Both the position numbers and the translations under genes were made by a program. Below, piece after piece: positions 24,401-37,200 of a stretch of DNA of 64,000 bases (the first letter of the stretch is position 1; each line of letters starts with the position of its first letter). This DNA comes from Pocillopora verrucosa (taxonomy: Eukaryota; Cnidaria; Anthozoa; Scleractinia; Pocilloporidae), in assembly GCF_036669915.1 (NCBI RefSeq), contig NC_089316.1, positions 412,734 to 476,733 of the forward strand. Direction: 5' to 3'. Under the pieces are notes generated by a model that saw only the letters and a list, made by a program, of their open reading frames with translations, was not told the DNA's origin and made no database searches.

Positions 24401-25999
24401 CAGGAATAAACTAATTGTAAATATATATTGAGAAGGGAATAAATCACTGAGATCCAAAATAACTTGCTGGAATGTAGAGAAGATTTCGTAAATAAAATTC
24501 ATCGCAGGCCGTTATATCATTGATTTTTTTCTCCAGTTTAGGCATATCCAGATTTGAACACAACAAAAGGAGGAAGTTTTTGTTGGGAAATATTAACCCT
24601 TGAACAGATGTATTTGACGAGGACTTATTAGCATGCTCTTTCACTAATAGCTCAGAAACTGTTTAAACTGCTCAGAGAGTTGTCTTAAAGTTACGCAATC
24701 GGATTTGAAAACTAGATTTTAACGCAAGGAATTAAGTCATCAAACGATGGTAACTGGAAGAGAGCTAAGTTTCAGGTGTAACATGAACTCTTGACTCGTA
24801 ATTTAAATTTTTGCAAGATTTGCTAAACAGTTCTTGAAAACCATTTTATTCTTCTTCATCTTGGCAGAAAGGCACAAAATTACTATTCCTTCGAGATGAT
24901 CAACAGAACCTTAGAATATTTGCTTTTAATAATACCAAAGGAACGCTGTAAATACACCTTATTCGATGTTTACAGTATAATATGCGAAGATATTTTGCAT
25001 GTTGCGTAGTATTTTTCCAAGCCCCAAAGAGGCGTAGAAAAATACGAGCAATGATCAAAATGTTCCCTCTTATTATATAATAAGCCAGCGAACAACGGAG
25101 TTATTATTAGCTATTACAGATCACCTTTAGATTTATATTCATTTTAGTTTGCGAAATACATCCTACGGCCTTATCTGTGCACGTATCAATAAGAGTAAGA
25201 CTAAAACAACACGAACGAAAACATTAAAGCGTTCTTTGTGACCAAACAAAAAAAATCTGTCGCACTTAAGGGCTCGTTTCCTTAAATTTCAAGTCTACAA
25301 AGCGAAAAAAAATTTTTTTTGCTCCGTATTTTTGCCTTGTTCTACAGTGCGTTACGCGCTCTCATGGCCATATTTGGTAAAATGTAATAGTGGAATACTT
25401 ATTCGAGTTAAGGGCCAGGATGTCGGCTACACTTTCCCTCAAATTTGTTTGTTGGACCTCTGAACTAACAGGTTTTATTATGTTTCTTTAATTGAAAAAT
25501 GGTGGAACAAACAATCTTAAACATATATAAAGCTTTTACTGACACTTGGATCAGCTTCATTCTATAGATGAGCAGGTCAGTATAACATTACCTGAGATCT
25601 CAACATAAAACTCTGGATTTTTTTAACTATTTTATTTTTCATTTCATGTTTACTGCTTCAGTTAACCTCATGCAAGCATAATTCACATTCTAACTGAGTT
25701 TCAGTCCAGATGTAGATAGTTAGACAACTTCAGGCATCCTCAAGAATTCACAAAAATGAACCTCCCTTCTTCTTTAAGTCGTAATCGTTGTTGTGATTTC
25801 TCATCAGGATGAAGCACAATAATGCATTTCATGGTTTGGCATAACTGTGTAGCAAATTGCTGCAGGCAATAGGTGACCAGCCAGAATGTACGAATAAGTA
25901 GATTTTTCATACGCCTTACTCACCAAAACGAACTTTTAACTCTATTACAGGATCTCAATTTCATCGGAACATAGTTGTCGTTGACATTTATTGATAAAA
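18418..25999. other. Gene-poor intergenic DNA, about 7.6 kb
   Basis: No coding region can be supported. It holds a local tandem repeat at 19088-19985 and otherwise AT-rich unique-looking sequence. The promoter of the ApeC gene at 26000 should be in its last part; a TATATAAA stretch lies near 25525 but about 470 bases upstream of the start codon, so its role is uncertain. Confidence 0.5.
19088..19985 (+). repeat. Local tandem repeat, three units
   Basis: Two long units (about 19255-19625 and 19631-19985) are diverged direct copies sharing GACATTTTTGTGCATC, GTCAGTAATAA, ATTTCATGA, TTTTCGCAGC, CTGGGGTTATAATTTTGGAAG and ATGAAAGTGCTCTTTGTAA in order. A third, more diverged and shorter unit (about 19088-19240) matches their first third. 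Unit length is about 360 bases. No function is evident. Confidence 0.75.
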
Positions 26000-28900
26000 A
26001 TGTTGCCTTTCTCTGCGCTCATCCTTACAAGTTTATTGGCTTATTTTGTTACTGAAACCAACGCCTATCAAGAACCTCCTAAAGGTCTTCAGTTTCTTGG
26101 CGTCGGCTACAATCTTCTTGAAGGAAACCCCGATGGCGGTGATCTGTCCAATGGAGGTATTGATCCAGGATTGCTCTTTACAAGGAAAGTGTTTAAACTA
26201 TCCTACGACACAAACAAAGTGTCTGTAGGCAGGCAGTATCTGATTCCAGATCAGGTCAGCTTTGCGCCAAGGTCTTCTTGCGTTACTACGACAAAGAACG
26301 AGGTTTTCTCCGGGTCTAAAAGCTATCAGAACAAACTTACTGTTGATGTATCCGCTAATGGTAGGTTATTAGCAAGTTCAATCATTCAATTTTATTTCGC
26401 TTTTGCTGCCTTTGTTTTTTGGAAAAAACAGACACTTACAAATCAAGCTTCAAACCAGTTTAGGTTTATTATGTTTATTTTAATCAACACCTGTTGGGGT
26501 TATTTGCTGTAAGCTATTTTTTATTGTTCCTTGTATTTTATTGCCTCAGTCAAACATAAACAATAATAAGAAACGGTAAAAGCTGAACAAATATTTTGCA
26601 GTAAAAAACGAAGAAATCGAGTTTTGCAATATTCTCAGTATTTTTATGTTTTTTCATGTTTCAACTGTACCAGTAAAGAAATCATCTAATTCAGATATTT
26701 CTGATATTTTCTCGGCCCATTTGTTTATTTTCAAAGGTGGTTATGACGCAGGGTTATGGAATGTGGCTTTCACTTTGAGTTCAAGTGAGTGCAATATAAA
26801 CTTCATTTAAAGATTTAAAACATAGTTCGCTTTATCAAGGACACTTAAGCGGACATGGTGCGAATCAGCTTTGTATTCCTTGTCTTCAAGAGTATAATCC
26901 TTGCCGCCTTTCACTGAATGTAGTTAATGACAGCATGATATGGCAGTTTATTTCAATCAGGCGATTGGCACTCAACCGTGTCGAATTCAAAATGATTTAT
27001 ATATGAATGCAGTACTATGTAGGAGTAAAATATGTCTTTATGATAATCATAACGTAATCAACTTTATAACAAACTGCATCCTTATAGACTTTGAGAAAAT
27101 GACTAAAGAGACATCCACCTACAAAAATGTGTTTTATGAAGAGAAGAAGGTCTGCAATCGTGGTCGTGCTCGTTATCAGTTAGATTTGGCCCCAATTAAG
27201 AAATTCCCAGTGTCTGAGGACTTTGCTGCTGCTGTTTGTGGTCTACCTGATGATTACTCCGAACGAACCTACTTCAGCTTTATTGAAAGATGGGGAATTG
27301 TAAGTTATCTGGGATCGTAAAAACTGAACTAAGGAACAGTCATTTTTTTTATCGCAAACAAAGTGTAGAGGAGGACTAGAGATTAGATTATTATGGAGCC
27401 TTTGTGAGTGTGCGTTTGTGTGTGTGTGTGTGGGGGGGGGGGGGACGTCGGGTAAATTTTACTGTGATACACCTAAAATCCTTCATTATCTTATGAGCAA
27501 TTTTGGAACATCATAAAATGGCTGAATGGAAGACAAACCCTGGGGACAACGAAGCTATTGCTGGCACATTTTTTATAATTTAAAATTCGGTTGATTTTTA
27601 TGAAAAAATAATTACTGATGTTCATTTAACTTCAGCACATTGTAGTTGAAGTTGAGTTGGGAGAGAAAGTCATCGAGCGCTCAAAAGAAAGCCAGACAGA
27701 ATTTATAAAACACGCCATCCAAAATGTAAGTAGCTACGGAATCTAACTTTTTTCTCTGTAATCACATTAATTTCGGGGTGTCTGACCCTCTCACCAGAGA
27801 GGCAAATAAATTTTTAAGTTTTATTAATCTGGGACAATAAGCATCTCACTGTCGTCATTGCAGAAACTACGTCTTCCGAAGTTTTCCAAATCTCCCCATA
27901 GAGGGCGTTGTGGGGCTCACACTGTCTGAGCTAAGAAGCTTAACTGAGAACTAAGATATTTTTCATTTGTTTACTTATAGATTAAGGGATCTGTGTCACC
28001 CTCTGGTTCTTTTGCTGGCTTCTCCGGGTCACTCACAGTTAACATGGACAAATTCCGAGAACAGATGACACAAGAGGATAAATTTGGAAAACACAAAATT
28101 GTTCTTACATCTGGAGGCATGGACATGCCTGAGCCAATCGGATTGAAGCTTGTTCCTGTGTACGAGGCCCTGAACAAAAACTTTTACCAGTTGTCGGGTG
28201 CAGGATCTGGGTCTCCATGCAAACATACGGAATCTCTTCTGAGATCTAGAAAGGATAATTTGGTTCAAATCCTGAAGGAATATCCACGGCTGAAGGGTAC
28301 CAATGTACCAATTGGTAAATAAAAGTCTCTTAATCCTTTAACTGCCATAAATGACCAGGACATAGTTTCTCCTTACAATATCAATACAATAGCAAGCAGA
28401 CAAGTGATGAGAATAAAAAAAAATATTAATTAGGGGATTGTTAGTTGACACAATACCAAATTCTCCAAACTAACATAATAAGAATCCTTTGGCAGACAGT
28501 AAGGAGAATAACTAATGAGATCTTAGAAGTTAAAGGGTTAAATCGCAAGCCTAAAATCGTTGAGGAGTTTTCCTCTGTAAGGGAACTTTTTAAATTTTCC
28601 ACGTGGACTCAATCTCGTAAATGATCATTGGCAATCTATGAAGTGGAGGCTCATACTCAAATTAATACTTCTTCGTCAAAAGGAGGGAAAACCTACTTCC
28701 GTTTCTTATTGTTCAATTACGGTCATTGTCTCCAATTTTTTAAAGGTTGGATATAAATTGTTCAGTATTCGAAATTTAAAACGCTAAAAGGAACTAATTA
28801 TGGTCTTGCGCTGAAAAGCGTGCCGGAAATGATGACATAATAGTAATGCGTTTGGATGCCTTCTGAAGTCATTTAAAAATTTTTTTTATAGGCCCTTCTG

Positions 28901-30073
28901 ATTTCTTTCTCGTCGTTCTTCCCTTCCCTTTCATTTCCTTTTCTTTTTCCTCCCTCTCATAGATCCACCTGTAGTTATACCGCTTACCTGGCCCCAGGGA
29001 ACATATGGCCTTCCCATGACCACCCACGGCTGTCCTAAAGCAGCTGGTTTTACATGGCATCATGGGTATCGTTATCATGAAAACGAGATCGGTAACAGCT
29101 GGTCTTATCCCTACCACTTGGCGGGAAAAAAAAGTATTTGGACAAATCAACAGGCCTTTTGTATCAAAACCAAGGATCAAGGCACAAAATATGACCTTAC
29201 TTGGTCACCAGGACAATATTGTCTCTTCAAGAAAGGAGACTGTCCCGAAGGTTTGTTTTCGTAAAGATAATAATAATGAGTCGAATAACGTCTATAATAC
29301 TTGGCCATTCTTGTAATTAAAAAAGCAGATATTCATACGACGTTGAATCTTTCTGAAGCAGAGACCTCTTGACAACGCGCCATTGCCATAAAGATAAAAT
29401 AAAGTTTTATCTATATCTGAGCCTGCTAAGAGAGATATGGGGTCGTGAAAGGGCGTATGATGATAGAACTCGTAGTCAGGTTTTCTACCCTCAGTCTTTT
29501 CCATAGCTATGAATCTAAAAAGTTGAGCTTATTAAAGAAAATAAGGTTTTGATAATGATTTCACCGCTAAACCAAATCTACAACAAGAGGGTTATCCTTC
29601 TCTCATATCTCTTTTCAACTATTACATACTTTTCGTCTGTGCTCTGCTCCACTCACTTTTCTGTAACCCCCATTTTTCATTCATCTCCTAATTACGAAGA
29701 TGATGAATTGCTGTTTTCGACAGGTTTCAAAACAGGTTTCATTCGCTGGGACGATGAAAATAGCGATAACAACAACAATTATAGGGGAGCTATGCCGGAT
29801 GGAAAGTTTACCAAAAACACGCTAATTGAGTACTGCTGCCGCACGGATGGGCACGCCGAAAACGAAATCATCCTGCCCACAGACACGCCGTTCGTGTTGT
29901 TCAAATCGAACTCTCATCAGTGTCAGCATGTACAAGGAATGCGCTGGAAGGAAGAATGGTTCCAATGGGATACCGAGGACTGGTCTTTCTCTGGAAACGA
30001 AAAAATGGGATCTGTTCCGTATGGGGAGGTCGGAAGAAATATTAAGTTGTATTATTGTTATTATTACCGGTAA
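26000..30073 (+). CDS. Secreted MACPF-ApeC (apextrin-like) protein
   Basis: Seven exons with consistent phases join to 560 aa: 26000-26360, 26737-26784, 27088-27299, 27636-27725, 27981-28314, 28963-29250, 29724-30073. All introns are GT-AG. Residues 1-22 are a signal peptide ending in TNA. Residues about 25-345 resemble a membrane-attack-complex/perforin domain, with a degenerate signature WGIHI around 205-209 before amphipathic strands. Residues about 350-560 are an ApeC domain: WPQGTYGLP, GCP, paired Cys, FCIKT, YCLFKKGDCP, IRWDDE, PDGKF, YCCRTDG and the closing YYCYYYR. Apextrins of echinoderms, amphioxus and corals are secreted proteins linked to development or binding of microbes. I infer a similar extracellular role. 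A damaged copy of the last exon is at 54312-54654. The MACPF assignment is weaker than the ApeC one. Confidence 0.85.
27417..27444 (+). repeat. GT/poly-G simple repeat in intron
   Basis: A GT microsatellite runs into a tract of 14 G within the third intron of the ApeC gene. Confidence 0.85.
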
Positions 30074-30115
30074 ACTGAATCGAGGCTACTTACTCGAGAA
30101 TTGTTATTAATGAAT

Positions 30116-30121
30116 AATAAA
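30116..30121 (+). promoter_or_regulatory. Probable poly(A) signal
   Basis: AATAAA 43 bases after the stop of the ApeC gene. The same context is preserved downstream of the ApeC pseudogene near 54700. Confidence 0.6.
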
Positions 30122-31277
30122 GATCAGCAGAAGTACGGTTATTTATTGGTGTATTAATTGGTTTAAAACCTGGCGTAGAAAAATAGTTTTTAAAGAGTTC
30201 AATGAAGCTCCGCCTTATATGACAGGTGGTTTGTAAGTATTAACGAAAAAAGCGTCACCTTGAAAGCGAAACTAGAGCGTCTCAAAAAAGGGTTTAATGT
30301 AGGATCCGACGGGGCTGGCGCCAGATAAAACAAACATGTGTTTTGTGGGCTGGTAAAACTTTGTGAAAAACCCAGCTTTGGTCGTTAATAACGACATACC
30401 CTTCGTTTTGAAACTTCGGCGCTCTTTGAGAGATCCTGATAGGTCGTTGAGCTAGGTCGTTGAGCAAGGGACCACAAATACAATGGAAAATGTTCTTCTA
30501 GTTACGTAAAATAGAATAAAAGCAGGTTTAGCAGGTACAAAATGGGCCGCAATCAAATGCATCAACCAGTTTTCAGGATTTTATGACAGATCTCTATTAT
30601 TTTCCTCCTTTATTCCTCTTTAGTGTTTTGCTTTTTTATTTTTGGTTTATTATTCCGGGAACTGTAAAGCAAACGACTCTCCTTACTCTGTAGATTTCTT
30701 CGCTGAATTCGTCTTAGAGCAGCGGAGTTAAAATGTTTTTCACCATACCCAACATTCACGCAATGCTCTTTAAATAAATATCGTCATCAACACAAATTGT
30801 ATTCATCAATCTCTATCTGTTTCTTCATGTCCACTCCTAATCCTCACTTGGATTCTCAGAAATTACCATAACATGAAATATTAGGTAACGCAACTTTTAG
30901 TTAACCAATAATGTGTCCTGAATGATGTATTGGGGAATCCCCGACAAATGCGGTTATGAATTGCGAATTCTAGGAAAAATATGCTGTGTATATTAGCATT
31001 TTATCGCCAACGAAGCATTTTCTTTGCAGCCCCAATCGGCAACTGTTCTCACCGATACATCTTGAGTAATTTTAGAATTGAGAAGGGAAGTTGTTAGCTT
31101 TGTGTAAAACAGGCAGAAGAGTATTGAATCGCAGTCATCCATCGACCGGCTCATCAGACAGGAATATTTCTGATGGATAATATATGCTTTTCTGTTGTTT
31201 AAGAAAAGACGAGATCTCGAGAAGCTTCCATCAGATCTAGTCGGTATAAACGTGATAAGGAAAATCCTGGTATAACT
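30122..31277. other. Spacer with MIB-like gene promoter, duplicated
   Basis: No coding sequence. It separates the ApeC poly(A) site from the MIB-like start codon and aligns throughout with 54705-55853, so both MIB-like genes carry the same upstream region. Landmarks found in both copies are GCGTCACCTTGAAAGCG / GCGTCGCCTTGAAAGCG, GTAAAGCAAACGACTCTCC, and GATAAGGAAAATCCTGGTAT just before the ATG. Confidence 0.6.
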
Positions 31278-34200
31278 ATGGCAACAAATCTTCTAGGCAC
31301 CCGAGTTGTTCGTGGTCAAGATTGGACGTGGGGAAACCAAGATGGCGGAGAAGGTTCTGTAGGTACAGTAGTTCAAGTCGGAAAAGACAAGAAGTCACCT
31401 GTGACAGCACAGCTTGTTTACGTACAGTGGGATTGTGGAGGGAAGCACGACTACAGGGCTGGAATCGAAAGGAAACACGATCTTCGAGTTTTTAGTCTCA
31501 CAAATGGCGGTGAGTGACGATTTAAGTTTCTTGCTATTTATCTTAATTTAAACGGAAATACCTGCCCAGACTCATCCAAACAACTCTAGCTGAATATTGT
31601 ATTCCTTAAAGAGGATAAAATGCAATCTCAGCACTTTTGTTAGGCAAGCGAATGATGCAAAAATTTCAATTAAATCGATTTAAACACATTAACACGAGGT
31701 TTAGAAACCATGCGGACTGACAACTGACACGGATAAATCATTGGATTTTCAACTGGAGTTGAAGTCCGTGACAATCCTAACCAAAATGAAAACAACGATC
31801 CTCGTTTCAAATTTTTATACCTTCTCATTAAAAGCTTCCCTTGCAAAATTTTAGGTCGTCAAACTTTTCGATGGACACTATGTCTTTTATAACTACACAC
31901 GGTTTTTCATATGACTTGCGATGTGTACCATTACTTCATAATATGCAGATTTTTCATTTATCAGCTTGCTCACTAAGTGAAAGTGGATATGTTACAGCGT
32001 GAATCTGTTGCATCCCAAAAAGTGCGTTCAGTTTCCCACAAACCCAGAGCTATATTTTCAAGTCAGACAGCAAGTTATTGAAAAAGTTTGTTGTAAAATG
32101 AGCTCGAAAGACCTTCGTTCTGATATATTAAGTCTTCCTTGTTTTCCGAGAATTTCAACCTATTATCAACTTATTATTGATTTAGGCGGCTTAACAACCC
32201 CAGGAGAGAAAAACAAAAAATGTAAAAAGGTTTCCCTTTACATTTGATGCGTTCACAACAACACTTCCGGCTCAGTCTCAAACATTATCGGTTCATGCGC
32301 GAGATCTCTTGCCGTTAGAAAAAAGGTTTTGTAACATAGATCAGTAAACGTCTAGTCTGCATTCTTTGAGATGTCAATCAACGCTTCCCAAGCTCCCCTC
32401 CCCCTCCTCTGAAAAAGAAAGATGTAGGAGGTAGAGAATCCAGTGACGTTATCAAACAAACTAGGAGGGAGACTAATAAACAGCTCCATATCATAATATG
32501 CTCATGTGCAAACTCTGCAAAGCTACGGGCCAACTTGTCCTTTACACATCATGTTAGTAGAATTCATCGCACAAACTCGTGTAGCCACCAAACATCTTTT
32601 GCAATTTCTATTAGTCGTCAGAACATATGGGGCTGTTTTTGAAAACCAGTGGAACATTTCCGGCATTTTCGGAAATCTTAGTCTTTTGTTTAGCTAAGTC
32701 AGACATAGAAGGATGTGTAACAGTGGAACATTTCCGTTATTTTCGGAAATATTTTTGTTTTATTCAACGAAGTCAGACAGAGAAGGATATTGTGTATCAG
32801 GGACTAAACTGCATGTGGTGCCAAGAACAACTGTGAATCTATGAATATCATATATTTAAACCACAGATTAATAAATGAAGAAAAAAGTGATGATCGTAGT
32901 TGTGAACACTTCTTAGGCAGCAGTGAGAATAAAGACTGGGAAACATTCAAACCTGTAGGTCATGGATTCAACTCCCGCACAGAGCTAAATTTTTTCCAGC
33001 CCCTCTTTTCACTGCTGCTTAAGTAGCGATAATCGCTGCGAAGATTACTCTCATCTTCATTTGTGATGTCGAGGCATAACTCTTCACTCCTAAACGTAAG
33101 GTATCTCTCTATTTCATATTCTGGTTACCTCTTCTATTAGACGCGAAACATCTATTTATTAGCTGCGATGGTTGTAAAGAAGATCCCATCATTGGACTGC
33201 GCTGGCACTGTTTAGATTGTCCCAACTATGATCTGTGTAGCAAGTGTTACATGAACGATGTCCATGATGTCAATCATCGCTTTGAAAGATTCGACAAGAG
33301 TCGCGCCAAAGGGTAAGTTGTCAAAGAAACAGGTCAGCGGCCTCTGCGTCCACGTAAACCCATCGATGTCAAAAATGTTCCATTGTCTTAAATCAAATTT
33401 AACTTCAATATCTTTTGCCAAAGAAGTAAAACGTTATTTGCCATCAGAACTAATACGTCTTACTCAATAACATTGCATTATCTATTAAGTTTGGTTTCTT
33501 CCTCTCTTGTCGTTCTTTTCTTTTTAATGAAAATTGACTTCAAATGAAAAAGGATCAGCTTCAAGACGTCACGGTTCCTGTAGCGGTCCAGCCTCTAGAC
33601 TCTAATAGGGATTTAACATTTTTGTCAGCAACTAAATACTTCTAGGTTTATTTTATTGTTCGTAGATACATTTTATATTTGTCACTAGTGGAAGAAAACA
33701 ACAGAATATCGACTGATATTCTCTTGAAGAGTATTAATGAATTATATATTTAATTGGGTCATGCAAATTTACAGCATCCCCGTTGGCAAAAGGCAAGGCG
33801 CCACTAAGATTGAAGCCCGCGGAATGTTTAAGGGAGCAAAAGTAACCAGAGGACCAGATTGGGAATGGAAGGAACAGGATAACCAATCTCCTATGGAAGG
33901 CGAGGTTACTGAGGTCACCAGCTGGAGTGACGAGACTAATAATGATGCTGTGCGAGTGAACTGGAACAAAGGACCGAAGGAGGACATTTATAGATTGGGA
34001 ACAAATGGAAAGGTGACGTGGGCTAATGAATTATTGCTTTATTATTATTGTCATCAGTAACATTATAATTATTATTATTATTATCATCAGTTTTACAATG
34101 ATAATAATAATAGTTAATAGTAGCAGTAGTAGTTGTGAAATAATTTTTTTTAATCATAAACAGGGATCCAATTGATTAAAGTTGTTCCTGTTGACTTTCT

Positions 34201-37200
34201 CAGTACTATATCTTGAGAATGATTTCATCTTTGGCACTCCAGACCCTATTTTACATCTCGAACATCTCCTTACGCCATTTCAAGCACTCTAGAGCTTAAT
34301 TCAACCACAACTTGAGACTAGGTCACTTTGAAAAACTCTTGCAGTCAAAAAAATCCCACACATTGGATACTTAGTCTTTACTTCTATTTCCTTCGAACTG
34401 GTAGGTTGACCTCAAGTGCACTTCGCCAGCTGCTGGAGGATATTATTACAAAGATCATTTACCACCGCTCACAATGCAGATAAGAAAATCCAAAAGTGGG
34501 TTTATGAGTGGTGACAAAGTCTACCTTCAGAAGCTTGCGATAGGAAAGCTTCAGGAGTTATCCGCTGGTCATGGGGAATGGAACGCAGACATGGAAAGGG
34601 TTCGTTTGGGACTTGCTTTCACGGACTCATAACACTATCTAAAACTTTTAAAAACATTTAGTGTCTAACCCTAATTTGAGGCCCTGAAAGTCTCAGTATT
34701 CAATTCCCAATAAGTGTACAATATTCTTAGTCTAGTGCATATCCTCTTAGATTTAAACCAATTCAGTGAAATGTCGTTGACAACTCGCACTTCAGAAACA
34801 ATTCACTTATATCCACAGTATATTGGAAAAATTGGAGTCGTGCAGGATTTCACACCCAATGGTGACGTTGTTGTAGAGTATCGCGACATAAGATGGCGTT
34901 ACAATCCAGCAGTTTTGTCAAAGGTAATGCTAACGCAATCATTTGTCTCGCCAAGAGCTTCTTCAAATGACTTAACTATATTTGTGTTATGAAGTAGCCC
35001 TAATTTTTTCTTTGACTGTCATAAACATTGGCATCAGGTATGTTAGAACGAGTGGCTTGGATCTTGGATGATCAAGAAATATCCTACAGAAGTTACTTAT
35101 GTCAAAATTTATATGGTTCGTTCAAAGTTAAAACAGTGACAATGTGTTAAATTTCTGACGGCACACAATAAACGCCATGTGATTACTGATAATTTAAAGC
35201 ATCGCCATTCGATTAACTGGCCAACAGGAATTAGTGACATGGAGTGGGACAGGAAACACTCCAAGAGCTAGCTAAAGGACATTCCAGTGTCGTATCACTT
35301 TATATATATTGTATATATATATATATATATAATTTTTCTTTACCCAGATTCAAAAATTTAAGCAAGGCGATGAAGTCGTAGTTAAAAGTGATGAGAACTT
35401 TGTCAAAGAGCTCCAAAAAGAACATGGAAGATGGAACGAGTCTATGATATCAGTAAGTTTTATTTTTTTTAAATTTTCTTCTTCGCAAACTCCTGTGTGC
35501 ATGTGCGGAAGCTAAAAAAGTAAACAATACACGCCACTAATCTGGAGCCAATTATATATGTATTTCAAAAAGCTATTGGAGAATAAACAGTTTTAAACAA
35601 GATAATATCTTATCTTATTCCATTTGTAGATCCTTGGTCGTACTGGAAAGGTGTTGGAAGTTGATAATGATGGTGATATTTTAGTGTCAGTAGAAGGCAC
35701 CAGATGGATGTTGAGCCCAGCTGCTGTGACTTCTGTCACTGACCCAGACCTCCAGCAGTCAACAGAGGCTTGTGACATGGGCAGCGAAGATCCCTTAGGT
35801 ACAGAGTTAGGGTACAATCGTATTGAGAGCGTTAGTAAAAATGGCCAATCTAGAAGAGTAAAACCTTTGAAGCGCATGAAAATGTCAGTGACTAGGACGT
35901 GAGTGATTTGAGCTATGCATCTGATTGGCTAAGATGAAAGCACGAGTTTTCTCGACCATTCCCAAAGCGAGATAAACAATTCAATGTCATCTATGTCACT
36001 CAATCGAAAACTGCCCTGAGAAACAAGAAGACAAATTCCTTTAAAGTACAGATCATAAGTGTAGTTTTCTTCACCACTACTGTTGTATGTTTTTCTCCAG
36101 GGCTTTTCAGTCTCTTTAGAGACTTACTACGTCAAGCTCATGAACAGGAGGCTCACGGCCTTGTGAATGCTGCGCAAAGCAACAACCTCTCAAGACTCAT
36201 TGAGATCTTGGATGCTAACCCAGAACGGGTACCTTTTTTCTTTCATTCTTTACTTTTGCAGATGGCATTTGCAAGTCTGAAAAACTTCTGAAATCAAGGC
36301 AATACGATAAATACAAACATAAGATGATAACTGTGTAATTTAGGTTTTAGTAAACAAAGATACCGAAAACGATAAAATTTATCAATGTAATATCAGTTCA
36401 CGATTTAGAATCAAATTTGATTTTGGTAGCGTTTTAGAAATTTGAAATGATCAAGGCTTTGTATCTTTTTGTTCTACACAGATTGACGAGCTGGAGGGTG
36501 GTCACACTGCTCTTCATGTTGCATGTCACCAGGGGCATTGTGAAATCATCAGAGAATTGGTTGAGAGAGGAGCCAACATGGACATACTGGTGGGTAATAA
36601 TTTTTTTAATTTTTGTCTTATCATTACTGTTATTTTTTGCTCCGTTCAAATTACTGTAACTGCTAGTGCTACACGAGGAGGAAAACCATCAACCAACCAA
36701 CCATCGTCGTTGTCGTCGCATGATCGACAAGCTTAAATCATTATTTTGACATACTAAGTGTTCAGGAGAGGAACCTACTTATTCATACACTTTTATGTAC
36801 TTAAAATACAGGATAATCAGGGATACACAGCCATGCATCACTCTACTTACCAGTAAGTTGAGTAATTTTAAGTAAGCTGGTCAAACTTATAATTCGATTC
36901 AGAGCTTTTGTTTTGCTTTCCTTCGCCAAACGATTGTTTTCGCAAACTTGAGCTATCCTCTCAGTCAATTGAATAATAAAAAAAAAACCAAGACCTAAAA
37001 CCAAACTTGAGCTATCCTCTCAGTCAATTGAATAATTATAAAAAAACCAAGAACTAAAACCACTGAATAACTTTTGGTATGCTTGAATTCGACAGCATGT
37101 GATTGTTCTTCGTGTTCATTCATCCGCTAAGTTATTTTTGCATGTCTAGACTTGCTTAGCTTTTTTTTTTATGACTCTTGCAGGAGCCAATGCAAAACAT

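Larger units (their letters stand above)
31278..36147 (+). other. MIB-like gene 1: amino-terminal exons
   Basis: Exons: 31278-31509 (MIB/HERC2; VVRGQDWTWGNQDGGEG), 33141-33312 (ZZ finger; CDGC, CLDC, CSKC and the His pair), 33775-34012 (second MIB/HERC2; VTRGPDWEWKEQD), 34405-34599 (DLKC...GGYYYKDHLPPL), 34819-34923, 35348-35452, 35630-35798 (the MIB-repeat strands IGVVQDF and TGKVLEV) and the first 47 bases of 36101-36228. Every boundary has an exact counterpart of equal length in gene 2 (offset 24.6-25.2 kb). Confidence 0.85.

Noticed and set aside
32841..33026. Short frame in intron 1 of MIB-like gene 1
   Set aside because: It reads through the SINE head; not a gene and not present in the paralogous intron.
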